From CAZPQK01 sp964588695 (GTDB taxonomy: Bacteria > Krumholzibacteriota > Krumholzibacteriia > WVZY01 > JAKEHA01): a stretch of DNA of 41,304 nucleotides. The stretch lies in contig CAZPQK010000017.1 of the NCBI GenBank assembly GCA_964588695.1, forward strand, positions 1-41,304, read 5' to 3'. Of this stretch, positions 31,848 through 39,608 are shown one piece after another (the stretch's first letter is position 1; the number at the start of each line of letters is the position of its first letter). The notes beneath the pieces are model-generated. The model was given only the letters and a program-made list of their open reading frames with translations. It had not been told where the DNA came from and did no database searches. The position numbers and the translations under genes were made by a program.

Positions 31848-34030
31848 TGTGTACCTCCGCTAGCTGCGGGCTGCTCGGACGCGATGGGTTGCGAGGTTTT
31901 CGTTCCCAGACACTGCAAGTACGCGATCAAAGCGACGATTTCCTTTTGCTCGAGGTTGTCTTCTTCGACTCCCTGGCTAAACAAACCGTCGGCAATAACT
32001 TGTGCCTGTTGCTCGGCCAGTAAGTCGGCGTTCGCAACCTCGTCATCTGTGTACGGAACGCCCAACGATTTCATTACCGAAAGTTTCCGCCGCAACGAAA
32101 AGAAATTGGTCTTTTGCGTGAAGAGCCACGGGTAGTTGGGCATGATCGACTTCTGGACGACATCGCGCGGGTTCAACATATGGCGATAGTGCCAGAGGTC
32201 GGGATACTTGTTGCCCAACCGTGCGAGGTCGGGGCCGGTGCGTTTGGATCCCCACTGAAATGGGCGGTCGTACATGGATTCCTCTACCGTCGATGCGGCA
32301 CCAAAGCGGACAACGTCAAACGGGAGGGTTCGGATCATTTGCGAATGACAGGTATAGCAACCCTCACGCACGTAGATGTCGCGCCCCGCCTGCTCCAGCG
32401 GCGTGTACGGTTCTACCAGCACGTCAGTGTCGATGTGTTTGTGTAACGACAGCACCGGGACGATTTCAATAACCGAACCAACGAGGATGGCAACCACCGC
32501 CAGCACGGTAAAGGTAGTCGCGAGGCCTTCGAGCTTGCGATGCCCGGTCTCGTGCTCGTTGGAGTGCCGGCTGATCACCGGAGCGACTATTTTCTCGCGA
32601 ACCGGCTGCCCCGATTGAACGGTTTTAACAAGGTTGTAGATACCCACGCAAGCGCCGACGATGTACAGTGCGCCGCCCAGTGCGCGCACCCAATACAACG
32701 GAGCGATACGCAGCACCGTTTCTACAAAGTCGGGGTACACCAGAAACCCATCGGCGCCGATAGCTCGCCACATCAGGCCTTGCGTGATTCCGGCTGCCCA
32801 CATCGAAATGTAGTAGATGAGAATTCCGAACAACCCAAACCAGAAGTGTGTTTCTGCGAGTTTCTTGCTGTACAGGGTCGTGTTATAAAGTTTTGGGACC
32901 AGGTAATACACCATCCCGAAGGCAAGAAAACCGTTCCAGCCCAATGCTCCGCCATGCACGTGCCCGATAATCCAGTCGGTATAATGCGCCAGCGAACTAA
33001 CCGCCTTAATGGAAAGCAACGGCCCTTCGAAAGTGCTCATGCCATAGAACGTTACCGCTGTTACCAGGAACTTGATGATGGGTTCGGTGCGTAACAAGTG
33101 CCACGCACCTCGAAGCGTTAACAACCCATTGATCATTCCGCCCCAGCTTGGCGCCCACAGCATCACGCTAAAGACAACTCCGAGGGTTTGCGCCCAATCC
33201 GGCAAAGCGGTGTTTAGCAGGTGATGCGGGCCCGCCCAAATATAGATAAAGATCAACGCCCAGAAGTGAATGATCGAAAGGCGGTAGGAGTAGATTGGTC
33301 GACCCGACGCCTTGGGGATGTAGTAATACATAAGCCCCAAGAACGGCGTGGTCAGAAAAAATGCGACTGCGTTGTGTCCGTACCACCACTGAACCAGGGC
33401 GTCTTGAATTCCCGCGTACACGGGATAGCTCTGGAGATATCCCACCGGCACTTCTATTGAGTTGCCGATATGTAGCACCGCGACGGTCACAATGGTTGCG
33501 ATGTAAAACCATAAAGCCACGTACAGATGCTTTTCGCGTCGGCGTGCCAGTGTTCCGAAGAAGTTCACAGCGAACACGACCCACACCACAGCTATCGCGA
33601 TGTCAATGGGCCATTCCAGCTCAGCGTATTCTTTACTTTGGGTAAATCCCAGCGGCAGGGTGATTGCCGCCGCTACGATAATCAGTTGCCATCCCCAAAA
33701 GTGAATGTTGCTGAGCAAGTCCGAAAACATGCGCGTTTTGCACAATCGTTGCGTGGAATGATAGATTCCTGCAAATATGGCGTTGCCCGCGAACGCAAAA
33801 ATCGCCGCATTGGTATGCAATGGACGCAAGCGACCGAACGTCAGCCATTGCAGGTTAAGATTGGTCCGCCAGTTGGCCAGTTCCAAAGCCACAACCAATC
33901 CCACCAGAAACGCGACAATTCCCCAAAGCATGGTCGCAAAGAGGAACTTCTTAACCACGTCGTCGTCGTAGGTATTGATGAGCGAGGTGTCTCCGTTTTC
34001 CAACGGCAGCGAAGCCGCTTGCTCAGACAT
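31844..34030 (-). CDS. ccoNO: Fused cbb3-type oxidase subunits I and II (CcoNO)
   Basis: 728 residues from the ATG at 34030 (GGAAGG 5 nt upstream; a GTG two codons earlier is less likely). Residues 1-470 are the CcoN heme-copper core with low-spin heme ligand H72, the copper ligands H219, H269 and H270, and GHVHG (H357, H359) for the hemes. Residues about 500-728 are CcoO with an anchor helix (about 505-525) and heme c motif GCYTCHSQ (C558, C561, H562). The enzyme reduces O2 to water at low oxygen and pumps protons. The fusion is common in Bacteroidetes/FCB relatives. Confidence 0.97.
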   Translation of the reverse strand: MSEQAASLPLENGDTSLINTYDDDVVKKFLFATMLWGIVAFLVGLVVALELANWRTNLNLQWLTFGRLRPLHTNAAIFAFAGNAIFAGIYHSTQRLCKTRMFSDLLSNIHFWGWQLIIVAAAITLPLGFTQSKEYAELEWPIDIAIAVVWVVFAVNFFGTLARRREKHLYVALWFYIATIVTVAVLHIGNSIEVPVGYLQSYPVYAGIQDALVQWWYGHNAVAFFLTTPFLGLMYYYIPKASGRPIYSYRLSIIHFWALIFIYIWAGPHHLLNTALPDWAQTLGVVFSVMLWAPSWGGMINGLLTLRGAWHLLRTEPIIKFLVTAVTFYGMSTFEGPLLSIKAVSSLAHYTDWIIGHVHGGALGWNGFLAFGMVYYLVPKLYNTTLYSKKLAETHFWFGLFGILIYYISMWAAGITQGLMWRAIGADGFLVYPDFVETVLRIAPLYWVRALGGALYIVGACVGIYNLVKTVQSGQPVREKIVAPVISRHSNEHETGHRKLEGLATTFTVLAVVAILVGSVIEIVPVLSLHKHIDTDVLVEPYTPLEQAGRDIYVREGCYTCHSQMIRTLPFDVVRFGAASTVEESMYDRPFQWGSKRTGPDLARLGNKYPDLWHYRHMLNPRDVVQKSIMPNYPWLFTQKTNFFSLRRKLSVMKSLGVPYTDDEVANADLLAEQQAQVIADGLFSQGVEEDNLEQKEIVALIAYLQCLGTKTSQPIASEQPAASGGTQ

Positions 34031-34205
34031 CTTCACCTTCCTTGTTTTCGGATGAGGGCATCGATTCGCCGTCGTCCCATAGAATGCGGTAGGCCGGCGT
34101 CACCAGGTCGTCAAACTGATCGCGCCGCGCTGCTATGACGAAAGCGACGACAAAAAACAGCGCAAGCAAAAGAGAAATCGGAATCGTAAGAAAAAGGATG
34201 TTCAC
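34023..34205 (-). CDS. ccoS: cbb3 oxidase maturation protein CcoS
   Basis: 60 residues from GTG at 34205 (GGAGG 7 nt upstream). One N-terminal membrane helix (NILFLTIPISLLLALFFVVAF) followed by RRDQFDDLVTPAYRILWDD, the typical CcoS pattern (helix, then xxxGQFDDLxxPAxRILxDD). Needed for cofactor insertion into the oxidase. It overlaps both neighbours (ccoI by 4 nt, ccoNO by 8 nt). Confidence 0.93.
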   Translation of the reverse strand: MNILFLTIPISLLLALFFVVAFVIAARRDQFDDLVTPAYRILWDDGESMPSSENKEGEDV

Positions 34206-36439
34206 GCGGATACCTCCGCGGATGTCATTGCCGGGGCGATTGGCCGCGCCTGAACGGTTTCGGCACGTCGCATTCCCAGCACCGTAGCTGCGACGACCAC
34301 CGTGGAACTAATTGGCATTAGCACGGCGGCAACAAGCGGGTTCACAAAACCCGTCAACGCCAACCCTCCCGCGACGACGTTGTATACGAGCGAACCAATG
34401 AGATTGCGCCGGATAACGTTCATGGTTTGCCGAGCCAGTTCGAACACATCGGCAACGCCAGCAAGTCCCGCGCGCGCCAGATACACATCGGCCACTCGAA
34501 AACTTGCATCCATGCTTCCCTTTACGGCAATACCTACCGAGGCGGCCGCTAGCGCGGGTGCGTCGTTGACGCCGTCGCCAATCATGGCTGCGTCACGGGT
34601 GGCGGCAACCCGCGCCAGTTTTTCCTCCGGAGTTTGCTCCGTAAAGGTCTTCGAGGAAGCAATTCCAACGGCGGATGCGACCGCCGCACCAGCGCCAGCA
34701 CGATCGCCGGTTAATAACGAACTGTCAATTCCCAAGCGACGAAGGCGTTCGAGCGATTCGACGGCGTCGTCACGAATCGTATCGCCGATAGCGACGGCCA
34801 GTATCGGTTCGTCGTCACAATAGAGCGCCACTATGGTGTCGTTGCCCAATCGTACATTAAGCGAAGCAATGGCGTTGGCAGACGCAGCGCGCAGCGCGTA
34901 ATGCCGACCATTGACCGAGCCGCTTACCCCTAAACCGGGCACTTCTTTCCAGTCATATGCCACAGACACTCCGTCACCCGCGCACACGTTGGTCAAGACG
35001 GTCGCGATTGGGTGGTTGGCTGGCGACTCGAGCGCATGGATGATGGCCTGTTGAGCTGCTGTTGGTGCGTGCGGATACCAATGACGAACGCTCATCTCGC
35101 CGGTAGTCAGCGTTCCGGTCTTGTCTACAAACACCTGACGGACATCGTTAAGGCGTTCCAGCGCCTCGGATCTTTTAACGACACAGCCACCGCGTGCGGC
35201 TTGGCGCAAACCCAGGCTCTGCGCCAGGGGTGTAGCCAGCGCTAACGCGCACGGGCACGCAAGAATCACAAGCGCCAACCCTCGCCGGATCGCTTCGGCT
35301 GCGTCCACCGTCGCGTAACCTAATGTGAAAACCAAGCCGACAACTAAGACAACAATGGTGAAGGCTTGAGCAACGCGATCGGTGAGGGAAACCAGTGGCG
35401 TAACGCGTGTCGATTCGACTTCCGCCGCGCGCAAGAGTGCGCCGACGCGAGTTTCTCGTCCCACTGCGCTAACTGCCAACTGGATGTCGTTACTTAACAG
35501 TCGACATCCCGCGAATGCTTCGTTTCCAGCAGCAACCAATTGCGGTTTGCTTTCGCCGCTAATCACCGATGTGTCAAACCAGGCGTCGGCTTCCACAATC
35601 CCGTCGACCGAAAGACGATCGCCGCGTGAAACCGCCACGCAATCCCCCAGGTTTACCTGATCGGTGGGTATTTGTTGTTTTGTACCGGTCGCCCGATCGA
35701 CAACGGTGACATTCTTGGTTTCCAGAAACGAAACCAGATTGGATGCGCCCAGGTAGTTGGCTTGCAGGCGGGCGAGCACATACCGACTCCCCAAAAGAAG
35801 CGCAACCAGCACGGCGAGCGAGTCATAGTAGAGATCGCCGTTACCGATGACCAGGTGATACGTACTTAACGCCCCACCCAGAACGATAGCGCTGGCAAGC
35901 GGGATATCGATTGACGGTCGCACGTGAAGCACAGCATGCCATGCTGACCGCAGAAACGGCGTGGCGCCGAACACAAGGACCGGTAAGAACAAGATCGCCA
36001 TTAACCATTCGAATGCGCGTGCGATGTCGGGGCGGTCGATACCTGCATAAAGCGACGTCGACAACAGCATGATGTTGCCCGCCATCGCGGCTGATACACC
36101 CATGCGCGCAAGCAACGCGCGCTGCGCTCGCCGGCCACTATCATCCATGAACGCCTGATAGCTAAGCGGGCGCGGGTCGTGCCCCATGGTCGCCAGCCTT
36201 TCGACCACGGGCACAACCGACGCTCCGGCGCGAACGCGCATTTCCGCCGTGCTTCGGCTTGCGTCCACGCGCAACCACTCAACCTCTTCAAACTCGTTTT
36301 GTAGCGCTTCAATCCGAAATACGCACGCCGGACAATCCAACTCCACATGGAAAACCATGTGGTTTACATCGTCTGGAGACGAGTTACGCAAACGAAAGTT
36401 GGCGTCGTCCAGATAGGCATATTCCGCTGAGATCTTCAT
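34202..36439 (-). CDS. ccoI: Copper-translocating P1B-type ATPase CcoI/FixI
   Basis: 745 residues. A heavy-metal binding domain with CPAC (C36, C39) is followed by membrane helices, the actuator motif SGES (294-297), the ion site CPC (395-397), the phosphorylation motif DKTGT (D439) and GDGVND in the hinge. Helices at both ends complete a P1B ATPase. In cbb3 operons this pump exports Cu for insertion in the oxidase. First gene of the operon; its stop overlaps the GTG of ccoS by 4 nt. The start has no strong Shine-Dalgarno sequence; a long 5' leader (about 140 nt) precedes it. Confidence 0.95.
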   Translation of the reverse strand: MKISAEYAYLDDANFRLRNSSPDDVNHMVFHVELDCPACVFRIEALQNEFEEVEWLRVDASRSTAEMRVRAGASVVPVVERLATMGHDPRPLSYQAFMDDSGRRAQRALLARMGVSAAMAGNIMLLSTSLYAGIDRPDIARAFEWLMAILFLPVLVFGATPFLRSAWHAVLHVRPSIDIPLASAIVLGGALSTYHLVIGNGDLYYDSLAVLVALLLGSRYVLARLQANYLGASNLVSFLETKNVTVVDRATGTKQQIPTDQVNLGDCVAVSRGDRLSVDGIVEADAWFDTSVISGESKPQLVAAGNEAFAGCRLLSNDIQLAVSAVGRETRVGALLRAAEVESTRVTPLVSLTDRVAQAFTIVVLVVGLVFTLGYATVDAAEAIRRGLALVILACPCALALATPLAQSLGLRQAARGGCVVKRSEALERLNDVRQVFVDKTGTLTTGEMSVRHWYPHAPTAAQQAIIHALESPANHPIATVLTNVCAGDGVSVAYDWKEVPGLGVSGSVNGRHYALRAASANAIASLNVRLGNDTIVALYCDDEPILAVAIGDTIRDDAVESLERLRRLGIDSSLLTGDRAGAGAAVASAVGIASSKTFTEQTPEEKLARVAATRDAAMIGDGVNDAPALAAASVGIAVKGSMDASFRVADVYLARAGLAGVADVFELARQTMNVIRRNLIGSLVYNVVAGGLALTGFVNPLVAAVLMPISSTVVVAATVLGMRRAETVQARPIAPAMTSAEVSA

Positions 36440-36583
36440 GGACTTCGTTTCTGTACACCCTGCTATGCGGCGAACCCGAAGCCACGGAGGCGGTCGGGAG
36501 ATAAGACGAGCGCTAGCCGTTTTTCGACGAGGATGGAACCCACTCCTCAGATAGATGAATATAAGGTTATGCGATCAACTACT

Positions 36584-36613
36584 AGTTTATTTTCCCCGCT
36601 CGCCTCTTGTCAA
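36584..36613 (-). promoter_or_regulatory. Sigma70-type promoter of the cbb3 oxidase operon
   Basis: TTGACA (36613-36608), an 18-bp spacer and TAAACT (36589-36584), about 145 bp before the ccoI start. A TTGAT half-site just downstream (36578-36574) could be half of an FNR-type box, but the second half is poor. The rest of the 236-bp gap shows nothing I recognise. Confidence 0.55.
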
Positions 36614-36675
36614 TGGGTTTTGTGAAACATTTCCCATAGGGCGCTAATACCCCGCTATTCTTAACGTTACGACCT

Positions 36676-37323
36676 TTACGCCGCATCAAAGGCTCCACTG
36701 GACGCCCAACGGGACCATTCGGCCACGGTCCCACGCTCATCTCGAAGCTTTCCTGGTTTTGCGGTTTCAAGATTAGCCTCGACCGGAAACAGGAACACGA
36801 CGCCCAGCAGGATCTCTCCCCCGCCCGCACCGAGGCGCGCCAGAAACTCAGGCTTTCGCAGCGCACCACCGCTCGACCAGTAGTTGGGAATCTGGCGGCA
36901 CGTCGCGGCCAGAAGGATGTTTTGAATCGCTGCCCCCGCCGCCGCGATATGTTCCATGTTCACCTGGGTCGGCGAAAATAGTTCATCCGCATCATTCGGG
37001 CTGGGCAGCCATGTCACGACGATTGCCGCCGAGGCACAGGCCAGAAGCTGCGGTACTTTGCCACGGTCGCCGAGCGAAAGCAGCATCTCCCGCGAAGCAC
37101 GACAGGCTTCGACGTCTAACACGTAAGCCCGCCACGGCACCGGGGACGTGAGGTCGTTCTGCCGGTGACTTGCGTCGGCGACCAGGTGAAAAGGCGCCCA
37201 ATGCGCGCATTCCAGTAGTTCTCTAACGGTTTCGCGATCGGTAGCGGCTGGCTGGGGGGAATCCGCAAGCAGTTTAACGGTGCGCCGCTCACGAAAAACC
37301 CGATCAAAATCATTGCTGTGCAT
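36676..37323 (-). CDS. Nitroreductase family FMN protein
   Basis: 215 residues. Start ATG at 37323 with AAAGGAG upstream. The N-terminus DRVFRERRTVKLL has the Arg pair that contacts the FMN phosphate in this family. Then come LLECAHWAPFHL, a long middle helix with AAGAAIQNILLAATCRQIPNYW and GAGGGEILLGVVFLF as the second FMN region. Such flavoproteins reduce nitro groups or quinones with NAD(P)H; the substrate is not defined by sequence. The gene lies 44 bp downstream of a membrane protein gene on the same strand. Confidence 0.85.
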   Translation of the reverse strand: MHSNDFDRVFRERRTVKLLADSPQPAATDRETVRELLECAHWAPFHLVADASHRQNDLTSPVPWRAYVLDVEACRASREMLLSLGDRGKVPQLLACASAAIVVTWLPSPNDADELFSPTQVNMEHIAAAGAAIQNILLAATCRQIPNYWSSGGALRKPEFLARLGAGGGEILLGVVFLFPVEANLETAKPGKLRDERGTVAEWSRWASSGAFDAA

Positions 37324-37367
37324 AGCCTCTCCTTTGCCGAGAGGCTAGCCTACTGTGCCCACATTCG

Positions 37368-38204
37368 TCAGGTGGTTTCCGAATTCACCGACTGTCCGGT
37401 CGAACCCACGGGAGCGCCTGGAGCGCCTCTCCGCGTTGGCGGCAGTGGCGCAAAGTGGGGTCGGCGTTCCAGCGCATAGAGCGCAGCAGCGAGTACAATC
37501 GGTTCTAAAAGGTATAAAAGTCGCCATGCGTAGAAAGTGCCCGGGATTACATCCCAACGCGCCAACAACTCTGCCGCGCGCGTTGTCAGCAAAACTGAAA
37601 CGATCCAGGTGAGGTACTGGGCCCGCCGTTGATTGGAGCTTACGCGAATCCAGCGCGCGACAAAGATAAGTCCCCCAATGCTAGCGACGACAAACGAGAA
37701 GATGTTAACCATCCGAAGCACCGCCACATCACTCCCCTGTATCCACAACGGCGTAGTGAATGCACCAGCGACCAGCATCACACAGGGAAAGTAGAGTATG
37801 CGTCGAAGCCGGTCAGTCCCTCGCATCAGGTCAGGGTATCGGAGTGCAAGATCGACAAACGCCGTGGCAGCAATTGCCCCCGCACTCGCAACCAGCGAGA
37901 CCACCACAACCTCGACACTTCCGCCGGCAAGTTGTGCGGCCCCTCCCCAGCTGACGGCGTGGGCGAAAGCATAGACCAGGAAGACTCGGCTTAAAGGTGT
38001 TCCTTCAGAAGACCAAACAAAGAGTCCGGCGATCAGATAAATGAGACCAACAATCCCTGCGGGAACCAGCACAGCGTCGGGGAGCAACTGAGGCTTCGCG
38101 GGTTGTAACCACGCCGCTAGACGGAACAAAAAAACAAGGGTCGCCGCGAAGGCGATCCAGCCCATACTGGTTCCCATCATCCCGTATCGGTTTTGGGTCT
38201 TCAT
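37368..38204 (-). CDS. Polytopic membrane protein of unknown function
   Basis: 278 residues. Seven or so hydrophobic segments (about 15-31, 45-65, 73-90, 98-115, 137-153, 166-184 and 202-216) and a short, Pro- and Gly-rich C-terminal tail (PPTRRGAPGAPVG). The layout resembles the membrane part of 7TM sensor proteins, but no signalling domain follows. AAGGAG lies 5 nt before the ATG. Expression probably depends on the promoter overlapped by an inverted repeat at 38226-38249. I do not recognise the family. Confidence 0.65.
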   Translation of the reverse strand: MKTQNRYGMMGTSMGWIAFAATLVFLFRLAAWLQPAKPQLLPDAVLVPAGIVGLIYLIAGLFVWSSEGTPLSRVFLVYAFAHAVSWGGAAQLAGGSVEVVVVSLVASAGAIAATAFVDLALRYPDLMRGTDRLRRILYFPCVMLVAGAFTTPLWIQGSDVAVLRMVNIFSFVVASIGGLIFVARWIRVSSNQRRAQYLTWIVSVLLTTRAAELLARWDVIPGTFYAWRLLYLLEPIVLAAALYALERRPHFAPLPPTRRGAPGAPVGSTGQSVNSETT

Positions 38205-38225
38205 GCCGACTCCTTCTTAACAGCC

Positions 38226-38249
38226 GCTTAACTCTATCTTACGTTAAGC
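38226..38249. promoter_or_regulatory. 7-bp inverted repeat, candidate operator (GCTTAAC-N10-GTTAAGC)
   Basis: Two perfect 7-bp arms at 38226-38232 and 38243-38249 with a 10-bp spacer (17 bp between arm centres). One arm lies in the promoter spacer and the other covers the predicted transcript start of the membrane protein gene, a classical repressor layout. Confidence 0.5.
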
Positions 38250-38261
38250 ATCCACTGTCAA
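38233..38261 (-). promoter_or_regulatory. Promoter for the 278-residue membrane protein gene
   Basis: Perfect TTGACA (38261-38256), a 17-bp spacer and GATAGA (38238-38233), about 30 bp before the ATG at 38204. The weak -10 lies between the two arms of the inverted repeat. Confidence 0.5.
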
Positions 38262-38315
38262 CTACCCAGGCCGACTTTGCACGCACGGTGCCACTAGCGT
38301 GGTAAACTGGTACCT

Positions 38316-39494
38316 ATGCGCCGAACTTTACAGCTTCTTTTAATCCTCTCTTTGCTCGTCGCCCGTAACGCCTGGGGCCAAGGCGTCAATGCGCCGGTAT
38401 ACGCACTCGCCTACGGTTCCGGCACCGTGTATGTCGGTGGTGAGTTTACCGCCGCTGGTACGATTCCGGCCAATCATGTCGCGGCCTGGACGGGCTCGGA
38501 ATGGAGCCCGCTGGGGGCCGGCGTCGACGGGACCGTCTTCGCGCTAGCTGTTGACGGCGACATTCTCTACGTCGGCGGGGCGTTCTCCGCTGCGGGCGGG
38601 GCTGCCGCTACTGGGGTTGCGCGTTGGGACGGGTCGAACTGGCACCCCGTTGGCGGCGGCGTGGCCGGAGTCGGCGCAGTTGTCAAGTCGCTCTGGGTCG
38701 ACGGTTCCGGACTCCTCGTGGGCGGGCGGTTTGACTGGGTAAACGAAAGCACCCCGGCGAATGGGCTGGCGCGATGGAGTGGTAGCTCGTGGCTGGTAAT
38801 GGGCGGCATTCCGCCGGGCATCCTCCACGACATTCGCTCGATTGCGGTAAACGACGGGACGATATACGTAGGTGGAGTGCTGCTCTTTCCGGGCTCGACG
38901 CGACCCGACGAAGCTACCTTGTCACGCGCAACTCCTGCGGTGCTGTCAAATCACGCGGGAAGCGTCAACGGTGGCGTTGAATGCACACCATGCACGTCGG
39001 TAAACGCAATACTTGCTGACGGCAACGACCTGCTTGTTGCCGGTGCATTTGTGAGCACCGGATCGGCCGTGCTTCTGGGGAGTCCGTACAGCCTGGTTCG
39101 TTTGGTGAACGCAACTACACCCGTGGGACTCGGCGACGGAACCATGACGCCGATGATCCGCGCCGGCGGAGTTATCAACGCGTTGGCACAGTTCAACGGG
39201 AGCACTTTCGCTGGCGGCTCGTTCGGCGAACTGCGGGGTACTACGGCTCGGAATCTGGCTGGGTGGAATGGGGGTGAGTGGACAGCGATCGGCACGGGAG
39301 TAAGCGCGTCTGTTAACGCGTTGGTCGCAACCGACAGTCTGCTCATCGCTGGCGGCACGTTTACCGAAGCTGGCGGCACGGCCGTGGGATACATCGCCGC
39401 GTGGGACGGGATGTCCTGGAGCCCACTGGTCGCTTCTCCGCTGCCAAACACGACTCGCTCGTTGGGGCGGCTAAAAAGTGGCTTTAGGAGGTAA
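38316..39494 (+). CDS. Secreted repeat-propeller protein without a sorting domain
   Basis: 392 residues. Signal peptide of about 1-21 ending AWG. The body consists of repeats of about 45 residues with the pattern LYVGGxFxxAGGxxAxxVARWDGSxWxPLGxGV, seen clearly at DGDILYVGGAFSAAGGAAATGVAR and near the end in LLIAGGTFTEAGG. The pattern resembles Kelch/delta-60-type beta-propeller repeats. Unlike its neighbours it has no PNPFNP/KMVLLK tail and ends RSLGRLKSGFRR, so it may be released or bound by a partner. The ATG has no clear Shine-Dalgarno sequence. Role unknown. Confidence 0.75.
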   Translation: MRRTLQLLLILSLLVARNAWGQGVNAPVYALAYGSGTVYVGGEFTAAGTIPANHVAAWTGSEWSPLGAGVDGTVFALAVDGDILYVGGAFSAAGGAAATGVARWDGSNWHPVGGGVAGVGAVVKSLWVDGSGLLVGGRFDWVNESTPANGLARWSGSSWLVMGGIPPGILHDIRSIAVNDGTIYVGGVLLFPGSTRPDEATLSRATPAVLSNHAGSVNGGVECTPCTSVNAILADGNDLLVAGAFVSTGSAVLLGSPYSLVRLVNATTPVGLGDGTMTPMIRAGGVINALAQFNGSTFAGGSFGELRGTTARNLAGWNGGEWTAIGTGVSASVNALVATDSLLIAGGTFTEAGGTAVGYIAAWDGMSWSPLVASPLPNTTRSLGRLKSGFRR

Positions 39495-39500
39495 TTCGCC

Positions 39501-39608
39501 GTGCCCCTGAAGAATTTCATCTTTCTTCTGCAAAACCCGACTGACTGTCCGACCCAAATATGGGGAGCGAAGTGGACGCCCAATGCTCATAAGGGACGAG
39601 TTAAATGA
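39501..39608 (+). CDS. Possible 35-residue ORF between the propeller and beta-helix genes
   Basis: GTG at 39501 is preceded by AGGAGGT, a full match to the anti-Shine-Dalgarno, at 8 nt distance. That AGGAGG overlaps the last codons and stop of the propeller gene, the same arrangement as the fadL-esterase junction. The frame runs 35 codons (starting VPLKNFIFLLQNP) and its TGA overlaps the next gene's ATG as ATGA. It could be a coupling leader peptide or a small protein. It has no recognised homologue. Confidence 0.4.
   Translation: MPLKNFIFLLQNPTDCPTQIWGAKWTPNAHKGRVK

Noticed and set aside
36570..36590. FNR box upstream of the cbb3 operon
   Set aside because: Only one half (TTGAT) is convincing; the second half does not match ATCAA, and its place just downstream of the -10 would be unusual for activation.
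38951..39583. A 210-codon minus-strand frame across the propeller gene and the small-ORF gap
   Set aside because: It is Ser/Pro/Ala-rich antisense reading of repeats with no signal peptide or family match. The plus-strand propeller repeats explain the open frame.
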